Origin: Sphingobium sp. D43FB
Lineage (GTDB): Bacteria; Pseudomonadota; Alphaproteobacteria; Sphingomonadales; Sphingomonadaceae
Length of the DNA stretch: 64,000 bases
Direction: 5' to 3'
Assembly (NCBI RefSeq): GCF_002312805.1
Contig: NZ_NMUA01000007.1
Location: 62,001 to 126,000, forward strand
Positions within the stretch are counted from its first letter, which is position 1. Every line of letters begins with the position of its first letter. Below the pieces are notes generated by a model. The model was not told the DNA's origin. It saw nothing but the letters and a program-made list of their open reading frames with translations, and made no database searches. The position numbers were made by a program, and so were the translations under genes. Positions 1 to 8,697 of the stretch are shown here, piece by piece.

Positions 1-97
1 CTCCCCCCGTTCGGGCTGAGCTTGTCGAAGCCCAGATTTCGCCAAGCGAGAAAGAAAGCCCTTCGACCGGCTCAGGGCGAACGGAGGGGAGGGGGAG
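1..97. repeat. REP-like inverted repeat
   Basis: The left arm contains CGTTCGGGCTGAGCTTGTCG and the right arm (about 60-97) contains the complementary CTTCGACCGGCTCAGGGCG, followed by GAACGG. Together they form a long imperfect hairpin. A second copy lies at 4788-4858. From general knowledge, this palindrome is widespread and intergenic in sphingomonads and other proteobacteria. It sits just past the 3' end of the rhamnose dehydrogenase gene, so it may act as a 3' mRNA stabiliser or weak terminator. That role is inferred. Confidence 0.7.
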
Positions 98-106
98 CAT
101 CACGGT

Positions 107-871
107 TTACTGCAAGTTCACATACATGCCGCCATCCACCAGCAGCGCCGCGCCGGTGACATAGGCGGCCATGTCCGACGCCAGGAACACGATCGGACCC
201 GCCAGATCTTCCGGCGCGCCCAGCCGCCCCAGCGGCGTGCGCTGCTCCATATAGGTCCGCTTTTCGACGTCGGCGAGGTCATCCTTGTTGATCTCGGTCA
301 GGATGGTTCCGGGCAGCACGCTGTTGCAGCGAATGCCATGTTTGCCGAGCGCAATGGCGGTGGACTGCATCAGCGAATGAACGCCCGCCTTGGTCGGCGT
401 ATAATGGGTCTGATATTCGCCGCCGACGAGCGCGGAGATGGAGGAAACGGCGACGATCGAGCCGCCATGGCCCTGTTTCACCATCTGCTGCGCGGCGGCC
501 TGCACCATGAAATAGGCGCCATGCAGGTTCACCTTGAAGGTGCGCTCGACCACGTCCACGGGCATATCCAGAAAGGCGTGGAAGGGGCAGATGCCCGCAT
601 TGCTGACCATCACATCGACCTTGCCGAAGGCGTCCACGGCCTTTGCCACGAAATCTTGTGCGGTCTGCGGATCAGCAACGTCGCCCTTCACCGCGACGGC
701 ACGCTGGCCCAATGCCTCGATCTCGGCGACACAACTCGCGGCAGGCCCATCGCTATTGGCATAGTTGATCGCGACATCGGCACCATGTTGCGCGGCACCA
801 ATGGCGGCGGCGCGGCCGATGCCGGTCGATGCACCGGTGACGAGGACGGTCTTGCCTTCAAGCAGTTTCAT
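107..871 (-). CDS. LRA1: L-rhamnose 1-dehydrogenase (SDR family)
   Basis: This 254-residue short-chain dehydrogenase should oxidise L-rhamnose to L-rhamnono-lactone with NAD(P)+ in the cytoplasm, the first step of the non-phosphorylating pathway. The Rossmann motif GASTGIG is at residues 13-19, the catalytic serine is in the SSIS segment near 143, and YxxxK is Y157/K161. The segment from CPFH (near 95) through HYTPTKAG, and the C-terminal LLVDGGMYVNLQ, closely resemble the characterised rhamnose dehydrogenases of Azotobacter and Sphingomonas as I remember them. It lies 24 bp behind the IclR gene on the same strand and is probably co-transcribed with it, divergent from the dehydratase operon. 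Confidence 0.9.
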   Translation of the reverse strand: MKLLEGKTVLVTGASTGIGRAAAIGAAQHGADVAINYANSDGPAASCVAEIEALGQRAVAVKGDVADPQTAQDFVAKAVDAFGKVDVMVSNAGICPFHAFLDMPVDVVERTFKVNLHGAYFMVQAAAQQMVKQGHGGSIVAVSSISALVGGEYQTHYTPTKAGVHSLMQSTAIALGKHGIRCNSVLPGTILTEINKDDLADVEKRTYMEQRTPLGRLGAPEDLAGPIVFLASDMAAYVTGAALLVDGGMYVNLQ

Positions 872-895
872 GGGATCGGGCCTTTCTTTGGCTGG

Positions 896-1723
896 TTACC
901 GCCGTGCAGGGCGGTTGGGTGGTTTGACGCCGGGGGTCCAGCCCAGATCGGCGCTGATGGCGTGGGCCGCCGCGCGGACATCGGCGCTCAGCGCCTGCAT
1001 CCGCTCGTCGTCCATATATTGGGCTGCGCTCGACAGGCTGATGGCGGCGACGATCGCGCCCGCTGCATCGCGCACCGGGGCTGCGACGCAGCGTATCTGG
1101 TCCTCATTTTCTTCGAGGTCGAAGGTGCGTCCCTGCGCGACATAGGCGCGCATCCGGTCGAACCAGAGGGCCGCATCGGCATCATGGGTGCCATCTTCGC
1201 GCTCGGCGTCGAACAGCCGGGTCCAGACCGCTTCGCTGTCGTCCAGTAAAAGGGCCTTGCCAAGCCCGGTCGAGGTCAAGGGATGCCGATCGCCGATGCG
1301 ACTGGATATTTCGACGCGGCGACGCCCGGCTATCTTGTCGAGATAAAGCGCCTGATCGCCATCGAGCCGACCTAGATGAACCGTATCTTCGCTCGCGGAT
1401 GCCAGGGCTTCGAGATGCGGGCGGGCGATCTGCACCACATCGGCCTGCGCTTGCGCCAGGAAACCGAGCTGCAGCAGTTTCGGCCCCAACTGATAGCCTT
1501 CGCGCGGCAGGAAGGTGAGGAATCCCCGTTCCACCATCGCATTGGCGAGGCGGTGGGTGGTCGATCGGGTGAGACCCATGCGTTCGGACAGGTCGGCGAG
1601 CTTTACCGGCCCGTCGATCACCTGGTCGAGCAGGTCCAGCCCACGCTGCAAGGTCTGCGACCCGGCGGCTTTCGACTTTTCCTCTCGTTCACCCGATTCT
1701 GGATTTGACGTTTTCTGTCTCAT
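896..1723 (-). CDS. IclR-family transcriptional regulator
   Basis: This 275-residue protein has a winged helix-turn-helix at about residues 22-80 ([21 protein letters not shown]) and a C-terminal IclR effector domain containing [10 protein letters not shown]. It is divergent from the rhamnonate dehydratase operon across about 180 bp that contain a palindromic site repeated through the locus. It is therefore the likely local regulator of rhamnose and rhamnogalacturonan use, responding to a pathway intermediate. It is a clear paralogue of the IclR protein at 25584-26360, sharing GPKLLQLG and GLGKALLLD. The start at 1723 is the ATG that allows a short N-terminal extension before the helix-turn-helix. 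Confidence 0.9.
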   Translation of the reverse strand: MRQKTSNPESGEREEKSKAAGSQTLQRGLDLLDQVIDGPVKLADLSERMGLTRSTTHRLANAMVERGFLTFLPREGYQLGPKLLQLGFLAQAQADVVQIARPHLEALASASEDTVHLGRLDGDQALYLDKIAGRRRVEISSRIGDRHPLTSTGLGKALLLDDSEAVWTRLFDAEREDGTHDADAALWFDRMRAYVAQGRTFDLEENEDQIRCVAAPVRDAAGAIVAAISLSSAAQYMDDERMQALSADVRAAAHAISADLGWTPGVKPPNRPARR

Positions 1724-1739
1724 CTAATAACACTCTATC

Positions 1740-1877
1740 CCACAAAATGAGAAAAACAAGGGCGAAGGCGAGGACCAAGCGTGATTCTTTCGAACATGCC
1801 CCCGTGCCTGCTGTCCGACCTTTATCGCCATTTTGCTCAGATTTTGGAAGTTTCTGCCGTCTTGTCCCATATATTGG
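1740..1877. promoter_or_regulatory. Divergent promoter region with putative IclR operators
   Basis: Between the IclR and dehydratase genes lies CCATATATTGG at 1867-1877, an 11-bp near-palindrome. A weaker relative, CCACAAAATGA, is at 1740-1750, next to the IclR start. Related sites occur at 12410, 19457, 19477, 22348, 22420 and 22497, each upstream of a transcription unit of this locus. Binding by IclR is inference from recurrence and position; the sequences themselves are directly visible. Confidence 0.5.
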
Positions 1878-1905
1878 ACGTCGGCATGGTTCAGGGAGTG
1901 TGTGC

Positions 1906-3099
1906 GTGCCGATCGTGACCTTGCCGAAAATCAAGCATGTCCGGGCCTTCACCGTGCGCGGTGGCGGTGCCGACTATCATGACCAGGGCGAAGGCCACTG
2001 GATCGACGACCATATTGCGACGCCCATGTCGCGCTATCCCGAATATCGTCAGTCGCGCCAGAGCTTCGGCATCAACGTGCTGGGCACTTTGGTCGTTGAG
2101 ATCGAGGCGGAAGATGGCACGATCGGCTTTGCCGTGACGACCGGCGGCGAACCGGCAGCGTTCATCGTCGAAAAGCATCTGGCCCGTTTTCTGGAAGGCC
2201 GCTCGCCCACCGATTATGAGAAAATCTGGGACCAGATGTATTTCTCGACCCAATATTATGGGCGCAAAGGTCTGGTCGTGAATGCCATTTCCGGGGTCGA
2301 CCTGGCGCTGTGGGACTTGCTGGGCAAGTTGCGGCAGGAGCCGGTCTATCATCTGCTGGGCGGGGCGGTGCGCGACGAATTGCAATTCTACGCCACCGGC
2401 GCGCGGCCCGATGTCGCCAAGGAACTGGGCTTTATCGGCGGCAAGATGCCGTTGCACCATGGCCCGGCTGAGGGGATCGAGGGTCTTAAGAAGAACATCG
2501 CCGAGCTGGCCGATATGCGCGCAAAATGCGGTCCCGACTTCTGGCTGATGTGGGATTGCTGGATGGCGCTCGACGTCGATTATGCCACGCGCCTCGCCAT
2601 CGCCGCGCACGAACATGGGTTGAAGTGGATAGAAGAAGCGATCAGTCCCGACGATTATTGGGGTTATCAGCAGTTGAAGCGCAACGTCCCCAAGGGGATG
2701 CTGGTCACCACCGGCGAGCATGAGGCGACCCGCTGGGGCTTCCGCATGTTGCTGGAAATGGATTGCTGCGACATCATCCAGCCCGATGTCGGCTGGTGCG
2801 GCGGCGTGACCGAATTGCTCAAGATCAGCGCGCTCGCCGACGCCCATGGCAAGATGGTCGTGCCGCACGGCTCCTCGGTCTACAGCTACCATTTCGTCAT
2901 TACCCGCCACAATTCGCCCTTCGCCGAATTCCTGATGATGCATCCAGGACCAACCGAAGTGGTGCCGATGTTCCACCCACAGTTGATCGGCGAGCCAGTG
3001 CCCGAAAATGGTCGGCTCAAAGCCAGCGCGCTCGACGCGCCCGGCTTCGGCGTCGAACTGAACCGCGATATCGCGATGCACCGCCCCTATACTCACTAA
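1906..3099 (+). CDS. LRA3: L-rhamnonate dehydratase (enolase superfamily)
   Basis: It dehydrates L-rhamnonate to 2-keto-3-deoxy-L-rhamnonate (L-KDR). The sequence aligns by eye almost throughout with E. coli RhmD, from [11 protein letters not shown] through DYHDQG and [12 protein letters not shown] to [10 protein letters not shown]. Mg ligand regions are [16 protein letters not shown] and TTGEHE, and the HGSSVYSYH segment carries the active-site histidine region. The reading frame is open back to 1705, but homology starts near 1915. GTG 1906 is chosen because AGGGAG (1893-1898) sits 7 nt upstream, giving 397 residues against about 400 for the family. It is the first gene of the plus-strand catabolic operon. 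Confidence 0.93.
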   Translation: MPIVTLPKIKHVRAFTVRGGGADYHDQGEGHWIDDHIATPMSRYPEYRQSRQSFGINVLGTLVVEIEAEDGTIGFAVTTGGEPAAFIVEKHLARFLEGRSPTDYEKIWDQMYFSTQYYGRKGLVVNAISGVDLALWDLLGKLRQEPVYHLLGGAVRDELQFYATGARPDVAKELGFIGGKMPLHHGPAEGIEGLKKNIAELADMRAKCGPDFWLMWDCWMALDVDYATRLAIAAHEHGLKWIEEAISPDDYWGYQQLKRNVPKGMLVTTGEHEATRWGFRMLLEMDCCDIIQPDVGWCGGVTELLKISALADAHGKMVVPHGSSVYSYHFVITRHNSPFAEFLMMHPGPTEVVPMFHPQLIGEPVPENGRLKASALDAPGFGVELNRDIAMHRPYTH

Positions 3100-3117
3100 G
3101 CAAGAAGCGAGATTGCC

Positions 3118-3975
3118 ATGAAATTCTGCCGTTTTGGCCCGCGTGGCCAGGAAAAGCCCGGTATCGTCGATACGGATGGCAATATCCGCGACTTGTCAGG
3201 CGTGGTCGCCGAGCTGACGATCGAGACGCTGGCCGCCGCCAAGGCCGCCGACATCGCGTCGCTGCCGATCGTGGAGGGGACGCCGCGCTATGGCGTGCCG
3301 TTGAAGGGCGTGGGCAAGATCGTCGCCATCGGCCTCAATTATGAGGATCATGCGATCGAATCCAACCTGCCGATCCCGACCGAACCGATGATGTTCATGA
3401 AGGCTTTGTCGTCGCTCAATGGGCCAAACGATGAAGTGATGCTGCCCAAGGGCGCGACCCATGGCGACTGGGAAGTCGAGCTGGGCGTCATCATCGGCGA
3501 AACCTGCCGCTTCGTGAGCGAGGAAGAGGCGCTGTCGAAGGTCGCGGGCTACACGCTGGTCAACGACGTGTCGGAACGCTTCAACCAGAAGCAGCGCGGC
3601 ACCCAGTGGAGCAAAGGCAAGGGGCATGACACCTTCTGCCCGACCGGCCCTTGGCTGGTGACGCCCGACGAGGTGGGCGATTGCCAGGATCTCGACATGT
3701 ATCTGAACGTCAATGGTGATCGGATGCAGACCGGCAACACCCGCACGATGATCTTCACCGTCGCGCAGCTCATCGCCTATGTCAGCGAATATATCACCCT
3801 CTATCCCGGCGACCTGATGATCACCGGCACACCGCCCGGCGTTGGCGAAGGTAAGAAGCCGACCGCCATCTACCTAAAGGCCGGTGACGTGATGGAACTG
3901 GGCATCGCCAAGTTGGGCACCCAGACGCAGAATGTCGTCGAATGGCGGCATCTGGGCGACGAGGTGCTCGGATGA
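3118..3975 (+). CDS. LRA6: 2,4-diketo-3-deoxy-L-rhamnonate hydrolase (FAH family)
   Basis: This 285-residue fumarylacetoacetate-hydrolase-fold protein is expected to split 2,4-diketo-3-deoxy-L-rhamnonate into pyruvate and L-lactate. FAH hallmarks are visible: IVAIGLNYEDHA, the acidic metal-ligand segment DWEVELGVIIG, VNDVSER, and the C-terminal ITGTPPGVGEG. It follows the dehydratase by 18 bp and overlaps the next gene by 4 nt, so it is in one operon. The specific substrate is inferred from the pathway context (LRA6 of Sphingomonas); the family call is secure. Confidence 0.88.
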   Translation: MKFCRFGPRGQEKPGIVDTDGNIRDLSGVVAELTIETLAAAKAADIASLPIVEGTPRYGVPLKGVGKIVAIGLNYEDHAIESNLPIPTEPMMFMKALSSLNGPNDEVMLPKGATHGDWEVELGVIIGETCRFVSEEEALSKVAGYTLVNDVSERFNQKQRGTQWSKGKGHDTFCPTGPWLVTPDEVGDCQDLDMYLNVNGDRMQTGNTRTMIFTVAQLIAYVSEYITLYPGDLMITGTPPGVGEGKKPTAIYLKAGDVMELGIAKLGTQTQNVVEWRHLGDEVLG

Positions 3976-4721
3976 GCGTCTTTGCTGATCGTTATGAAGG
4001 ACGCTGCGCTATCGTCACCGGCGGCGCGTCGGGCCTGGGCAAACAGGTCGCCGCGCGGATCGTGGCCGAAGGCGGTAAGGTTGCCTTGTGGGACGTGAAC
4101 GCCGATGCGTTGGCGGAAACCAAAGCGGAGATCGGCGCGACCCATGTGGTCGCGCTCGATGTCTCCGATCAGGCGGCAGTGGAGGCGGCAGCCAAGTCCA
4201 GCGCGGAAGCACTGGGCAAAGTCGACGTGCTGGTTTGCTCTGCGGGCATTACCGGCGCGACCGCGACCCTATGGGATTATCCGCTCGACAGCTGGCGCAG
4301 CGTGATCGACATTAACTTGAACGGCCTCTTTTACTGCAACCGCGCAGTGGTGCCGTTCATGCTCCAAAATGGCTATGGGCGCATCGTCAACTTGGCCTCG
4401 GTTGCTGGTAAGGAGGGCAATCCCAATGCCAGCGCTTATTCCGCAAGCAAGGCGGGCGTGATCGGGCTGACCAAGAGCCTGGGCAAGGAACTGGCGGGCA
4501 AGGGCGTGATCGCCAATGCCCTGACCCCCGCCACCTTCGAAAGTCCGATCCTCGCACAGCTGCCCCAGAGCCAGGTCGATTATATGCGCTCCAAGATCCC
4601 GATGGGGCGCCTGGGTGAAGTCAGCGAATCCGCCGCGATGGTCTGCTTCATGGCAAGCGAGGAATGCAGCTTCACCACCGCATCGACCTTCGACACGTCG
4701 GGCGGTCGCACCACTTTCTGA
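3972..4721 (+). CDS. LRA5: L-2-keto-3-deoxyrhamnonate 4-dehydrogenase (SDR)
   Basis: This 249-residue short-chain dehydrogenase should oxidise L-KDR at C4 with NAD+ to the 2,4-diketo acid consumed by the upstream hydrolase. The glycine motif GGASGLG follows the first strand, LASVAG carries the catalytic serine and YSASK is the YxxxK motif. The C-terminus has FDTSGGRTTF, where many SDRs have VDGG. The frame extends to 3942, but the ATG at 3972 overlaps the FAH stop as ATGA and leaves the canonical SDR N-terminus. Function is assigned from operon position and the known LRA5 role. Confidence 0.85.
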   Translation: MSVFADRYEGRCAIVTGGASGLGKQVAARIVAEGGKVALWDVNADALAETKAEIGATHVVALDVSDQAAVEAAAKSSAEALGKVDVLVCSAGITGATATLWDYPLDSWRSVIDINLNGLFYCNRAVVPFMLQNGYGRIVNLASVAGKEGNPNASAYSASKAGVIGLTKSLGKELAGKGVIANALTPATFESPILAQLPQSQVDYMRSKIPMGRLGEVSESAAMVCFMASEECSFTTASTFDTSGGRTTF

Positions 4722-4787
4722 CACACGTCGCGCGGCGCGACTGGCCGACCAAGAGCCAGCACGCCGCGTTGGAACAAGCCTCCAGTG

Positions 4788-4858
4788 CCGTTCGGGCTGA
4801 GCCTGTTGAAGCCTTCTTCTGAAGAAGTAAGACCCTTCGACAAGCTCAGGGCGAACGG
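4788..4858. repeat. REP-like inverted repeat inside the rhamnose operon
   Basis: The arms are CCGTTCGGGCTGAGCCTG (from 4788) and CTTCGACAAGCTCAGGGCG (ending near 4853, followed by AACGG). A perfect mini-palindrome, CTTCTTCTGAAGAAG, is at 4813-4827 in the loop. It is a second copy of the repeat at 1-97. It occupies most of the 163-bp gap between two genes of one pathway, so it could dampen or stabilise expression of the downstream lactonase-RhaT segment. That effect is inferred. Confidence 0.7.
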
Positions 4859-4884
4859 AGAGATGGGATAAGGAGAGGACGGCC

Positions 4885-5787
4885 ATGATCCCCTTTGTCG
4901 ATGCGCATATCCATTTATGGGATCTGGCGCATATCCGCTACGACTGGCTCAGCCCGCCCTTTGCCGAGGATGGGCCGAACGGCAGCGTCGAACCGATCGC
5001 TCATGATTATGGCGTTGCGGAATATCGCGCAGACCTCGCACGCTGGAATGTCGTTGGCGCCGTGCATGTCGATGCGGGTGCGGCGGCGGACAGCGCTCTG
5101 CGGGAAACCCAATGGCTAGATGGCCTTGCTGCGATCGAGGGGCTGCCTACGGGCATCGTCGCCTTCGCCGCGCTCAACGACCCGCACGTCGATACACTAT
5201 TGTCCGCGCAAGCTGCACACAGCCGCGTCAAGGGCATCCGCCATATCGTCAACTGGCACCCCGACCCTCGGCGCAGCTACACGTCCACCGACCTGACCAT
5301 CGATCCGCAATGGCAGGCGGGTTATGGCTTGCTGGCAAAGCACGACTTGTCCTTCGACCTGCAATGCTATCCGGGGCAGATGCCAGGACTTGTCCCGCTG
5401 ATCGAGCGCCACCCCGACATCCCCGTCATCATCAATCATCTCGGCATGCCGGTGCTGACCGACGCGGACGGTGTCGGCGATTGGCGGCGGGGCATGCAGG
5501 CCCTCGCAGCGCTACCCCATGTCTGCGTCAAGCTGTCGGGCATGGGCTTCATCCGTCGCGACTGGAGCCGCGAGACGATCGCGCCCTTTGTCCGCGAAAC
5601 GATCGACCTGTTCGGTGTTGATCGCTGCATGTTCGCCAGCGACACGCCAACCGACAAGCTGTTTGGCCCAATCGACCGCTATATGGAGGCCTATCACGCC
5701 ATCGTCGCGGATTTGGCCGAAGCCGACCGCCGCGCCCTGTTCGGCGGCAACGCTAATCGCCTCTATCGCCTGGGACTTGATATATGA
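4885..5787 (+). CDS. LRA2: L-rhamnono-lactonase, amidohydrolase family 2
   Basis: This 300-residue TIM-barrel amidohydrolase (COG3618 type) should open L-rhamnono-1,4-lactone to L-rhamnonate in the cytoplasm. The metal-binding DAHIHLWD motif is at residues 6-13. The family segments HIVNWHPDP, FDLQCYP, INHLGMP, KLSGMG and MFASDTPTDK follow in order. It sits between the L-KDR dehydrogenase and the rhamnose transporter and overlaps the transporter by 4 nt. The lactonase step links LRA1 and LRA3, and this is the only lactonase candidate in the window. Confidence 0.85.
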   Translation: MIPFVDAHIHLWDLAHIRYDWLSPPFAEDGPNGSVEPIAHDYGVAEYRADLARWNVVGAVHVDAGAAADSALRETQWLDGLAAIEGLPTGIVAFAALNDPHVDTLLSAQAAHSRVKGIRHIVNWHPDPRRSYTSTDLTIDPQWQAGYGLLAKHDLSFDLQCYPGQMPGLVPLIERHPDIPVIINHLGMPVLTDADGVGDWRRGMQALAALPHVCVKLSGMGFIRRDWSRETIAPFVRETIDLFGVDRCMFASDTPTDKLFGPIDRYMEAYHAIVADLAEADRRALFGGNANRLYRLGLDI

Positions 5788-6848
5788 TCGGCAATCCACT
5801 GCTCGGCGTCTTGTTCCACTGGCTGGGTGGCCTTGCCTCGGCCAGCTTCTATGTCCCCTATCGCGGGGTGAAGCGCTGGAATTGGGAGATTTTCTGGCTG
5901 ACCGGCGGCATCTTTTCCTGGGTCATCGCACCCTGGTTCTTCGCCTCGGTCCAGACCAACGATCTGATGGGCGTGATGGCGCAGGTGCCGGGCTCGGTCG
6001 TGGGCTGGTGCATATTTTTCGGCTTCCTATGGGGGTTTGGCGGGCTGACCTATGGCCTCACCATGCGTTATCTGGGCCTTTCGCTCGGCATGGCGGTGGT
6101 GCTGGGCCTTTGCACCGTGTTCGGCACGCTGATCCCGCCGATCGTCGATGGCAGCTTCATGACGCAGATCGCAGGCACGCTGCATGGGCAGATCGTGCTG
6201 CTGGGGCTGGCCGTGACCGTGCTGGGCATCATCGTCGTCGCCATGGCCGGCGCGCGCAAGGATGCCGCGCTCTCGCCTGAACAAAAGGCCGCCGCCGTTG
6301 CCGAGTTCGATTTCAAGAAAGGCATCGCCGTCGCCATCTTCTCCGGCATCATGTCCTCCTGCTTCGCCTTTGGCCTTGCGGCGGGCGAACCGGTCAAGGC
6401 GCTGTCGGCGGCTGCTGGGACGGGACCGCTCTGGACTGGCCTGCCGACGCTGTGCATCGTCATGTTCGGCGGCCTCATCACCAACGCGGTCTGGTGCGGG
6501 TGGCTGATCGTGAAAAACAAGTCTGCGGGCCAGTGGCTCGGCGCACCCGACGCAGATGGCAAGCGCCCCGCGCTGCTGCCCAATGTCCTGCTCTGTGCGC
6601 TGGCGGGCACGGCCTGGTATTTCCAATTCTTCTTCTACACCATGGGCGAAAGCCAGATGGGTCGCTTCGGCTTTTCCAGCTGGACCCTGCACATGGCGTC
6701 GATCATCATCTTCGGCACCTGCTGGGGCTTTGCCTTTCGCGAGTGGAAAGACGCCGCGCCGGCCGTTCGCCGCATGGTGTGGAGTGGCGTGGGCCTGCTG
6801 GTCTTCGCCACGCTGATCATCGGCTATGGCAACCGGATGGCGGGCTGA
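5784..6848 (+). CDS. rhaT: L-rhamnose-proton symporter RhaT
   Basis: This 354-residue inner-membrane protein has about ten hydrophobic segments. It matches E. coli RhaT by eye, for example ASFYVPYRGVKRWNWE, YGLTMRYLGLSLGMAVVLG and the C-terminal SSWTLHMASIIIFGTCWGF. It imports L-rhamnose with a proton and feeds the oxidative pathway encoded just upstream. Its ATG overlaps the lactonase stop (ATGA), and its own stop overlaps the next gene's ATG, so the genes look translationally coupled. RhaT in other bacteria usually accompanies the phosphorylating RhaABD route, which is absent here. Confidence 0.93.
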   Translation: MIGNPLLGVLFHWLGGLASASFYVPYRGVKRWNWEIFWLTGGIFSWVIAPWFFASVQTNDLMGVMAQVPGSVVGWCIFFGFLWGFGGLTYGLTMRYLGLSLGMAVVLGLCTVFGTLIPPIVDGSFMTQIAGTLHGQIVLLGLAVTVLGIIVVAMAGARKDAALSPEQKAAAVAEFDFKKGIAVAIFSGIMSSCFAFGLAAGEPVKALSAAAGTGPLWTGLPTLCIVMFGGLITNAVWCGWLIVKNKSAGQWLGAPDADGKRPALLPNVLLCALAGTAWYFQFFFYTMGESQMGRFGFSSWTLHMASIIIFGTCWGFAFREWKDAAPAVRRMVWSGVGLLVFATLIIGYGNRMAG

Positions 6849-7885
6849 TGCGAGGCTTGCTCGCCCTGTTGCTGTTGGTGTTCGCTGCTCCCCTGGCGGC
6901 ACAAGCGCCGCTGCTGACATCGCACCTGCGTATCCATGATCCATGGGTAGTCGCGGATACCGACAGCCAGACCTATTGGCTGTTCAGCCGCAACGATCCC
7001 GCCGTAACCGGCGACAAACGACTGGGCATCATGGCCTATGTCAGCCGCGATCTTGCGCATTGGGAAAAGCCGCGCATCGTCTTCACCCTGCCGGACGGGA
7101 CATGGGCGAATGAGGGTGCCTGGGCACCCGAAGTCCATCGCTGGAAGGGGCGCTGGTATCTGCTGGCGACCTTCCATAATGAAGCTGCCGCCATCCAGGC
7201 AAAGGCCAAGCGCCCGCCTTACCGACGCACCACCTTGCTGGCGGTATCTGATCGGCTCGACGGTCCCTTTGCCCTGGTGCGCGGCGGTGATCCGATCGCC
7301 CCGGCTGATGCCATGACGCTCGATGGCACGATGCATGTCGATGCGGCGGGCAAGCCCTGGCTCGTCTATGCCCATGAATGGATGCAGGTCGGCACCGGCA
7401 CGATCGAGGCGCTACCGCTCAAGGATGACCTGACGGCAGCCGGACCGCCGCGCGAGCTGTTCCGCGCTGACGAGGCCGACTGGGTGGTGGGGCAAAAACA
7501 GCCTGAAGGCGACATCGTTCATGTCACCGACGGCCCCGAACTGTTCCGCACGGCGAAGGGTACGCTGCTGATGCTCTGGTCGAGCTATGGCAGGGATGGC
7601 TATGTCCAGGCGCTGGCCCGCTCCACATCCGGCACGGTAACTGGCCCCTGGGAGCAATTAGGGCCATTGGTCGAGCGCGACAGTGGGCATGGCATGCTCT
7701 TCCGCGCATTCGATGGGCGGCTGATGATGGTCGTGCATCGCCCCTTCAAGCGCGCCTTGGCCAAATTCTACGAAATGCGCGACACCGGCGATCGGGTCGA
7801 GGTGGTGCGCGAAGCGGTGGAACTGGATGGGGAAGCCTATCCCACCCATGGTTGCCCGATGGGAGCGCAAGATGCTGGGTGCTGA
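6848..7885 (+). CDS. Secreted GH43-like glycoside hydrolase
   Basis: This 345-residue protein starts with a signal peptide (MRGLLALLLLVFAAPLAAQ). It continues as a five-bladed beta-propeller of the GH43 clan: HDPWVVAD carries the putative general base, LDGTMHVD a modulating aspartate, and TDGPELF the putative general acid glutamate. The frame is open far upstream, but ATG 6848 overlaps the RhaT stop and gives the leader peptide. It probably trims arabinosyl or galactosyl side chains of rhamnogalacturonan in the periplasm. Its exact specificity cannot be read from the sequence. It overlaps the following esterase gene by 14 nt. Confidence 0.8.
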   Translation: MRGLLALLLLVFAAPLAAQAPLLTSHLRIHDPWVVADTDSQTYWLFSRNDPAVTGDKRLGIMAYVSRDLAHWEKPRIVFTLPDGTWANEGAWAPEVHRWKGRWYLLATFHNEAAAIQAKAKRPPYRRTTLLAVSDRLDGPFALVRGGDPIAPADAMTLDGTMHVDAAGKPWLVYAHEWMQVGTGTIEALPLKDDLTAAGPPRELFRADEADWVVGQKQPEGDIVHVTDGPELFRTAKGTLLMLWSSYGRDGYVQALARSTSGTVTGPWEQLGPLVERDSGHGMLFRAFDGRLMMVVHRPFKRALAKFYEMRDTGDRVEVVREAVELDGEAYPTHGCPMGAQDAGC

Positions 7886-8690
7886 TCAGGTCTGGCCGCT
7901 GCATGGCGCAGCAACAGGCGCCTTCACGCTGGAGGACAACACCGCTCCGCCAGAGCAAGCCGTGGTCACGGCAGTCGAACGCCCCGTCCTGCTAGGCTAT
8001 GCGCCCGATCGCCCCAATGGCCGGGCGATGCTGGTGCTGGGCGGGGGCGGCTATGTCGCGCTGATGGCAGGGCGGGAGGGCGTGCAGATCGCGCGCTGGC
8101 TCAATCGGCTGGGCTATTATGTCTTCCTGTTGATCCATCGCTTTCCCGATGCAAGCAATGGCCCATCCGCCCCGCTCGACGACGCGCATGCGGCCATGGC
8201 GCTGGCCCGTTCCAGTGGATTTGCAAGGGAAGGGATGGGTGTCGTCGGCCTTTCGTCCGGCGGTCATCTCGCCGCCTGCCTCGCCGCCGACTATCCGGCG
8301 GAATGGGGAAAAGCCGATTTGCAGCCGCCCGATATCCTGGTCATTGGCTATGCCCCCATCTCGACCAATGCAAAGGGCCGAACGGTCGTCGCCGATAAAC
8401 CGCCATTGCCGCCGGTCGAAAAGCAGGCGCTCTACGATGCGCTGCAGCCCGACGCCCAACTGCTGTCCGAACCACCGCCGACCTTCATCGTCTATGCCGG
8501 CAATGACCCGGTGGTCCCGGTGGAGAATGCCCACCGCCTGCATAGGGCATTGCGGGACGCTGGAGGATCAGCCGAACTCCATATCTTTGCCGATGCGCCG
8601 CATGGCTTTGCGCTCGACACGACGGACATGCCGGTGTCGATCTGGCCAACGCTATGCGAAGCTTGGCTGCGGCAGGTCGGGTTCCTGTAA
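7872..8690 (+). CDS. Alpha/beta hydrolase (carbohydrate esterase-like)
   Basis: This 272-residue alpha/beta hydrolase resembles acetyl-xylan or feruloyl esterases. It has the nucleophile elbow GLSSGG, an acid residue in AGNDPVVP and the histidine in APHGFAL. No signal peptide is visible, so it may act in the cytoplasm on imported acetylated oligosaccharides. ATG 7872 is preferred to the upstream ATG 7827 because GGGAG (7861-7865) is 6 nt away. It is the last gene of the plus-strand operon and converges on the GH43-like gene at 8698. Confidence 0.75.
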   Translation: MLGADQVWPLHGAATGAFTLEDNTAPPEQAVVTAVERPVLLGYAPDRPNGRAMLVLGGGGYVALMAGREGVQIARWLNRLGYYVFLLIHRFPDASNGPSAPLDDAHAAMALARSSGFAREGMGVVGLSSGGHLAACLAADYPAEWGKADLQPPDILVIGYAPISTNAKGRTVVADKPPLPPVEKQALYDALQPDAQLLSEPPPTFIVYAGNDPVVPVENAHRLHRALRDAGGSAELHIFADAPHGFALDTTDMPVSIWPTLCEAWLRQVGFL

Positions 8691-8697
8691 TCGCTGC

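Noticed and set aside
1705-1905. N-terminal extension of L-rhamnonate dehydratase
   Set aside because: The frame is open, but homology to RhmD starts near 1915, a ribosome binding site precedes GTG 1906, and the extension would cover the divergent promoter and the IclR start.
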